Shown here one piece after another: positions 5,958-9,572 of a stretch of 9,572 nucleotides of DNA (position 1 is its first letter; each line of letters begins with the position of its first letter). Under the pieces are notes generated by a model. That model saw only the letters and a program-made list of their open reading frames with translations, was not told the DNA's origin and did not search any database. Position numbers and translations under genes: made by a program. Location: contig JAKSMA010000081.1 of assembly GCA_024400895.1 (NCBI GenBank), positions 1-9,572 of the forward strand, in the 5' to 3' direction. Origin of the DNA: Muribaculaceae bacterium. GTDB lineage: Bacteria > Bacteroidota > Bacteroidia > Bacteroidales > Muribaculaceae.

Positions 5958-7433
5958 ATGGAACATCCATTATTTGTATACAATACGCTCACTCGCCGCA
6001 AGGAGCACTTCGTGCCTCTCAATGAGGGGTCGGTGGGTATGTATGTTTGCGGTCCTACCGTATACGGCGATCCACACCTGGGCCACACTCGCCCTGCCAT
6101 CACTTTCGATGTGCTGTTTCGCTACTTGAAGTCGCTTGGCTATAAGGTACGCTATGTGCGCAACATCACCGATGTGGGCCACCTTGAGCACGATGCCGAC
6201 GAAGGCGACGATAAGATTGAAAAGAAAGCACGACTCGAACAACTCGAGCCTATGGAGATTGCACAATACTATACCAACCGCTATCATGCGGCTATGGACC
6301 AGCTGAATGTGCTTCCTCCAAGCATTGAGCCACACGCCACTGGCCACATCATTGAACAAGAAGAATTGGTGAAGGAAATCCTTGCCAACGGCTATGCTTA
6401 TGAAAGCAATGGCAGCGTGTACTTCGATATCGAAAAGTATAACAAGGACCACCGCTATGGTGTGCTTTCGGGCCGCAACCTTGATGATGTAATCAACGCC
6501 AGCCGCCAACTCGACGGTGTGGGCGAGAAGCGCAACCAGGTTGACTTCGCTCTGTGGAAAAAGGCTTCACCTGAGCATATCATGCGTTGGCCATCGCCTT
6601 GGAGCGACGGTTTCCCCGGATGGCACTGCGAATGTACAGCTATGGGACGCAAGTATCTCGGTAGCCACTTCGATATTCACGGTGGCGGCATGGACCTCGT
6701 ATTCCCTCATCACGAATGTGAAATCGCACAGGCTGTGGCATCGCAAGGCGACGATATGGTGCGCTACTGGATGCACAACAATATGATTACCATCAATGGT
6801 CAGAAGATGGGTAAATCGCTTGGCAACTTCATCACGCTCGCCCAATTCTTCAGCGGCGACCACCCAAGTCTTGACCAGGCCTACAGCCCAATGACTATCC
6901 GTTTCTTCATTCTGCAAGCTCACTATCGTGGCACCGTCGACTTCTCTAACGAAGCATTGAAGGCAGCTGAAAAGGCTTACGAGCGCATTATGGACGGATG
7001 GCATCGCCTCTGCGACCTGAAGGCTGCTGATGCCACTTCGGCTAAACTCGACAACTATCGTCAGCGCTGTGCCGATGCAATGAACGACGACTTGAATACG
7101 CCTAATGTGATTGCGGCTCTGTTCGACGCTTGCAAGGTGATTAACCAGGTGAACGACGGCAACGCTACAATGACTCAAGCCGATATCGATGAGCTGAAGA
7201 GTGTGTTCCAAACTTATCTCTTCGATGTGCTCGGCGTACGCGACGACTCGGCTGGCGATGCTGGCAGCGTGAACCTTGAGCCTTACCGCAAGGCTATCGA
7301 CTTGCTGCTCGACATTCGCAAAACCGCGAAAGCAAACAAAGATTGGACTACTTCCGACCTCATCCGCAACAAGATGAACGAAGCCGGCTTCGATGTGAAG
7401 GACGCGAAGGATGGGTTCGAATGGAAAGTATAA
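5958..7433 (+). CDS. cysS: Cysteinyl-tRNA synthetase
   Basis: This 491-residue class I aminoacyl-tRNA synthetase charges tRNA-Cys with cysteine at the cost of ATP in the cytoplasm. The HIGH-type signature is HLGH (residues 40-43) within [17 protein letters not shown]. The KMSKS-type loop appears as KMGKS (283-287), with Gly in place of the usual Ser. The zinc site that recognises the cysteine thiol is complete by analogy with the E. coli enzyme: Cys31, Cys226 (in WHCECTAMG), His251 and Glu255 (in FPHHECE). The C-terminal DALR-like helical region (about 330-491) is present and the length is typical. The ATG at 5958 gives the expected N-terminus. It is flanked on both sides by heptamer repeat arrays, and no clear -7 TAnnTTTG box is visible in the leader. 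Confidence 0.97.
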   Translation: MEHPLFVYNTLTRRKEHFVPLNEGSVGMYVCGPTVYGDPHLGHTRPAITFDVLFRYLKSLGYKVRYVRNITDVGHLEHDADEGDDKIEKKARLEQLEPMEIAQYYTNRYHAAMDQLNVLPPSIEPHATGHIIEQEELVKEILANGYAYESNGSVYFDIEKYNKDHRYGVLSGRNLDDVINASRQLDGVGEKRNQVDFALWKKASPEHIMRWPSPWSDGFPGWHCECTAMGRKYLGSHFDIHGGGMDLVFPHHECEIAQAVASQGDDMVRYWMHNNMITINGQKMGKSLGNFITLAQFFSGDHPSLDQAYSPMTIRFFILQAHYRGTVDFSNEALKAAEKAYERIMDGWHRLCDLKAADATSAKLDNYRQRCADAMNDDLNTPNVIAALFDACKVINQVNDGNATMTQADIDELKSVFQTYLFDVLGVRDDSAGDAGSVNLEPYRKAIDLLLDIRKTAKANKDWTTSDLIRNKMNEAGFDVKDAKDGFEWKV

Positions 7434-7451
7434 TCAACTCTTTATTAAGAT

Positions 7452-7479
7452 ATTAGAAGTTAGAGATTAGCTATTAGAT
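7452..7479 (+). repeat. Heptamer tandem array downstream of cysS (array B1)
   Basis: Four contiguous units run from 7452: ATTAGAA, GTTAGAG, ATTAGCT, ATTAGAT. They have the same unit and orientation as the array upstream of cysS. The array begins 18 bases after the cysS stop. Confidence 0.75.
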
Positions 7480-7539
7480 TTCTGGGGTTACTATCTGTGG
7501 AACGGATTTTTCCAGATTCTCTGAGACTCTTAGAATTGC

Positions 7540-7595
7540 TAATGTCTAACTTCTAATTTCTAATTTCTAACATCTAACTTCTAACTTCTAATGTC
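7540..7595 (-). repeat. Inverted heptamer array entering the glycosyltransferase start (array B2)
   Basis: Eight contiguous units run on the plus strand: TAATGTC, TAACTTC, TAATTTC, TAATTTC, TAACATC, TAACTTC, TAACTTC, TAATGTC. The reverse complement of TAACTTC is GAAGTTA, a rotation of the unit in the other two arrays, so this array is inverted relative to them. The first and last units are identical. The last unit contains the ATG at 7591-7593. Confidence 0.85.
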
Positions 7596-8553
7596 TGTGG
7601 CTACAAATATGGTGTCGGTGGTGGTGCCTGTGTATAATGTGGACAGGTATCTTGAGCAGTGCTTGCGTAGTATTGCCGACCAGACTTATCCTCATCTTGA
7701 GGTGATTGTGGTGGACGATGGCAGTACCGACGACAGCGGGCAGATTGCCGATGCTTGGGCGCAGCGCGACGAGCGCTTCAGTGTGATTCATCAGCAGAAT
7801 GGTGGACTCAGCGCAGCGCGCAATGCTGCTCTCGCCGTGGCCACTGGGCGCTATGTTACGTTTGTGGACAGCGACGACTTTATCGCTCCTCAGTTTGTGG
7901 AATCGCTGATGCGTGTGATGCATGAGAGCGGTGCACAGGCGGTGCTTGGCGGATGGCATGACTATGCCGACGGCAGTGCCGTGCCCGATGCCGATGGCGC
8001 TAAGGACTATGTGACTTTCAGTGCCACAGAAGCCACCGACCACATTCTTTATCAGCGCAGAGGACTCACACACTCGGCTTGGGGCCGGCTCTTCGCGATG
8101 GATGTGTTCCGCGATGTGCGCTTCCCCGAAGGCATGCTCTATGAAGACCTTGGTGTGCTGATGCCTGTGATGCAACACATCGACACTGTGGCCTACACAC
8201 CTCAGCGCCTCTACTATTATCGCCAACGCCCAGGCAGCATCCTTGCCACATTCAATGCCCGTCGCGCCCATATACTCGACATTCTTGAAGACCTCGAACA
8301 GCGTGCGCCTCGCGAATTTCCACAGCATCTCAAGGCCATACGCAGCCGCTTGCTCAGCGCCTACTTCAATATGCTTCGACTTGCACCTCTCGGCGATGGC
8401 GAATTTACGGAACTGAAGGCGCGCAGTTGGCAGGGCATCAAGCGCTTACGCTGTGGTTGCTTCTTCGATGGCAATGTACGCCTGCGCAACAAACTGGCCA
8501 TCGTCCTCTCCATCTTCGGCCGCCAAATCCTCACCCGCGCCATCCACCAATAG
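7591..8553 (+). CDS. Family 2 glycosyltransferase
   Basis: The 320-residue protein has a GT-A fold N-terminal domain. It opens with VSVVVPVYNVDRYL (residues 8-21), then VVDDGSTDDS with the nucleotide-sugar-binding DDGS (42-45), then NGGLSAARN (70-78), and the metal-binding DXD-type motif DSDD (93-96). A conserved LYEDLG segment of the kind that carries the catalytic acid follows at about 184-189. Such enzymes add sugars to capsule, O-antigen or other surface glycans; the substrate cannot be read from the sequence. It has no signal peptide or membrane helix and probably acts at the cytoplasmic face. Two starts are possible: ATG 7591, inside the last heptamer repeat, or ATG 7609, which gives MVSVVVPVYN and matches the usual family N-terminus. 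It stands alone here, without other polysaccharide genes. Confidence 0.9.
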   Translation: MSVATNMVSVVVPVYNVDRYLEQCLRSIADQTYPHLEVIVVDDGSTDDSGQIADAWAQRDERFSVIHQQNGGLSAARNAALAVATGRYVTFVDSDDFIAPQFVESLMRVMHESGAQAVLGGWHDYADGSAVPDADGAKDYVTFSATEATDHILYQRRGLTHSAWGRLFAMDVFRDVRFPEGMLYEDLGVLMPVMQHIDTVAYTPQRLYYYRQRPGSILATFNARRAHILDILEDLEQRAPREFPQHLKAIRSRLLSAYFNMLRLAPLGDGEFTELKARSWQGIKRLRCGCFFDGNVRLRNKLAIVLSIFGRQILTRAIHQ

Positions 8554-8637
8554 CCCCTCACGCTTTGTATGCCTCTGCGTGAATTCTGACACTGCGATAA
8601 TCAAAAATCCATAGTCATAATGCACATTCTGGGATAA

Positions 8638-8685
8638 AAAAGAAGCTGCGTCAAATTGATGTATTCAGTTGACACAGCCTCTTTT
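8638..8685. terminator. Bidirectional intrinsic terminator between convergent genes
   Basis: GAAGCTGCGTCAA (8642-8654) pairs with TTGACACAGCCTC (8669-8681), matching at 11 of 13 positions around a 14-base loop. The stem is preceded by a run of A (8636-8641, a T-tract on the minus strand) and followed by TTTT (8682-8685) on the plus strand. It lies between the plus-strand glycosyltransferase and the minus-strand dockerin gene and could end both transcripts. The 84 bases between the glycosyltransferase stop and the hairpin hold nothing else I can identify. Confidence 0.75.
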
Positions 8686-8723
8686 GTTCTTCGTCTAATA
8701 AAGGCCTTTTGCCTCTGTGAATT

Positions 8724-9572
8724 TTACTGTGCGAGGATGAGATTGATGAGAGCGGTAACATCGGATACGTTCACGGTGCCGTTATCGTCGATGTCGCACA
8801 CAGTGTCGCTGTAATCGGCGGTGCCGAGAATCTTGTTGACGAGGGCGGTAACATCACTCACATTCACAATGCCGTCGCCGTTCACGTCGCCTTTTACGCT
8901 TGGTGTGGGAGTGTCACCGTAAACGACCTTGATAACGGTGCTCGAGTTGGTTGTCACGCGGGTCTTATCGAGTGCCATGTAGGCATATCCGGGCTTGATG
9001 TAGTAAGCATCGCTCGGGTGATTGAATGTCTCGTTGTTGGGCACTCCGTAAATGTCGGGGTTGTACTTGTAGCCAACGTTCCACACGCCTATGGGAGCGA
9101 TGTTCAGGGGTTCATCGTTCACGCCGGCAAGCACTGTCGCGGGTGCTGTGGGTGTTGACTGCGGGCGATACAGTTTCTGTACGCTCCATGTGTTCAGGTC
9201 ATACCAGTCAACGAGCACACCATGGTTGGCAGGTGTGGCGGTTATGGGAGTAGCCTTGACTGTGAGAGAGCTCTCGTCATAGTCGCTCACGTTCCATGCC
9301 TTAAGGCCGCTCTTTTCCCAACCGACGGGGTGATCGATGGCGAGACAAGCCTTGTGGCCCGACATAGTCATGTAGAGATAAGCGTTGAGCTGCTCGCGCG
9401 GAGCCTTCTCGCTGGGACGGCTTGAGCCTGCTGGCAGTTTTGAGCGGTAAAAGTCGTAGTATTCCCATGGAACAAAGCAGTAGAACTGGCCGCCATTGTT
9501 GCCATAGAAGCTGTTGCCAAGCTCCCACTCGGTGTGCTTGATGTTGAAAATGAGTTCGGTAAGGCTCTTGCA
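8724..9572 (-). CDS. Dockerin-domain protein, 5' part beyond the right edge
   Basis: The minus-strand frame stays open from the right edge (first codons CKSLTELIF) to a stop at 8724, giving at least 282 residues with the N-terminus missing. The visible part begins with an aromatic- and glycine-rich region (WELGNSFYGNNGG, then FYCFVPWEYYDFY), continues with probable beta-rich sequence, and ends in a dockerin type I-like domain (about the last 56 residues). That domain has two calcium-binding repeats, DVNGDG followed by VNVSDVTALV, and DIDDNG followed by VNVSDVTALI. From knowledge of Bacteroidales, such proteins are usually exported and dockerin tails occur outside true cellulosomes. The catalytic or binding function is not visible in this part. 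A start at the internal ATG 9371 would cut off clearly coherent coding sequence, so it is not used. Confidence 0.75.
   Translation of the reverse strand, partial: CKSLTELIFNIKHTEWELGNSFYGNNGGQFYCFVPWEYYDFYRSKLPAGSSRPSEKAPREQLNAYLYMTMSGHKACLAIDHPVGWEKSGLKAWNVSDYDESSLTVKATPITATPANHGVLVDWYDLNTWSVQKLYRPQSTPTAPATVLAGVNDEPLNIAPIGVWNVGYKYNPDIYGVPNNETFNHPSDAYYIKPGYAYMALDKTRVTTNSSTVIKVVYGDTPTPSVKGDVNGDGIVNVSDVTALVNKILGTADYSDTVCDIDDNGTVNVSDVTALINLILAQ

Noticed and set aside
6567..7211. Minus-strand open frame of 214 codons opposite cysS, and a similar one at 5970-6509
   Set aside because: Both are antisense to a clear cysteinyl-tRNA synthetase and have no independent support.
5839..7595. CRISPR array
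   Set aside because: The repeats are 7-base contiguous units without unique spacers, and no cas gene is present.
7588..8328. Long minus-strand open frame of 246 codons opposite the glycosyltransferase
   Set aside because: It is a shadow of a GC-rich gene: the sense strand carries all the GT2 motifs and the antisense product is His-rich with no domain.

Overview
The window reads as a chromosomal segment from a member of the order Bacteroidales (Bacteroidota), plausibly of the Prevotellaceae/Muribaculaceae type. Supporting signs are an outer-membrane beta-barrel protein ending in the family's Asp-Thr-Ser-Arg-Phe-Gly-His tail, a NigD-like lipoprotein, a DUF3467 protein, a C-terminal dockerin of the type common in gut Bacteroidales, and promoter elements of the Bacteroides -7 type (TAnnTTTG). 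These assignments come from recognising motifs by eye; no database search was run.

Left part (about 1-4040) is visibly AT-rich and looks like acquired, decaying accessory DNA. It holds one intact gene, a minus-strand TonB-receptor-like outer-membrane protein (160-2463). Behind it is a chain of broken genes on the same strand. First comes what I read as the C-terminal tail of a DDE transposase (2463-2588, in a frame with no usable start). It is joined out of frame to the N-terminal quarter of an AAA-ATPase-like protein (2537-2923). Further on is a serine recombinase that has lost its catalytic N-terminus (3102-3653). Several short inverted repeats lie around these remnants. The stretch 3694-4040 contains no gene I can support.

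Right part (about 4040-9572) is more GC-rich and looks like core chromosome. A -7 promoter box at 4046-4053 precedes a tight plus-strand cluster: a LolD-type ABC ATPase (4078-4758), a NigD-like lipoprotein (4774-5442) and a DUF3467 protein (5489-5824). Next are cysteinyl-tRNA synthetase (5958-7433) and a family 2 glycosyltransferase (7591-8553). A hairpin with T-tracts on both strands (8638-8685) separates these from a convergent minus-strand gene that ends in a dockerin domain and runs off the right edge (8724-9572).

The least explained structure is a set of intergenic heptamer arrays (unit GTTAGAA and variants) on both sides of cysS. One array lies upstream (5824-5873). Two oppositely oriented arrays lie downstream (7452-7479 and 7540-7595), and the last unit of the third contains the ATG proposed for the glycosyltransferase. 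The upstream spacer also holds two other perfect or near-perfect tandem repeats of different unit length. I see no CRISPR array, tRNA, rRNA, toxin-antitoxin pair or recognisable defence system.
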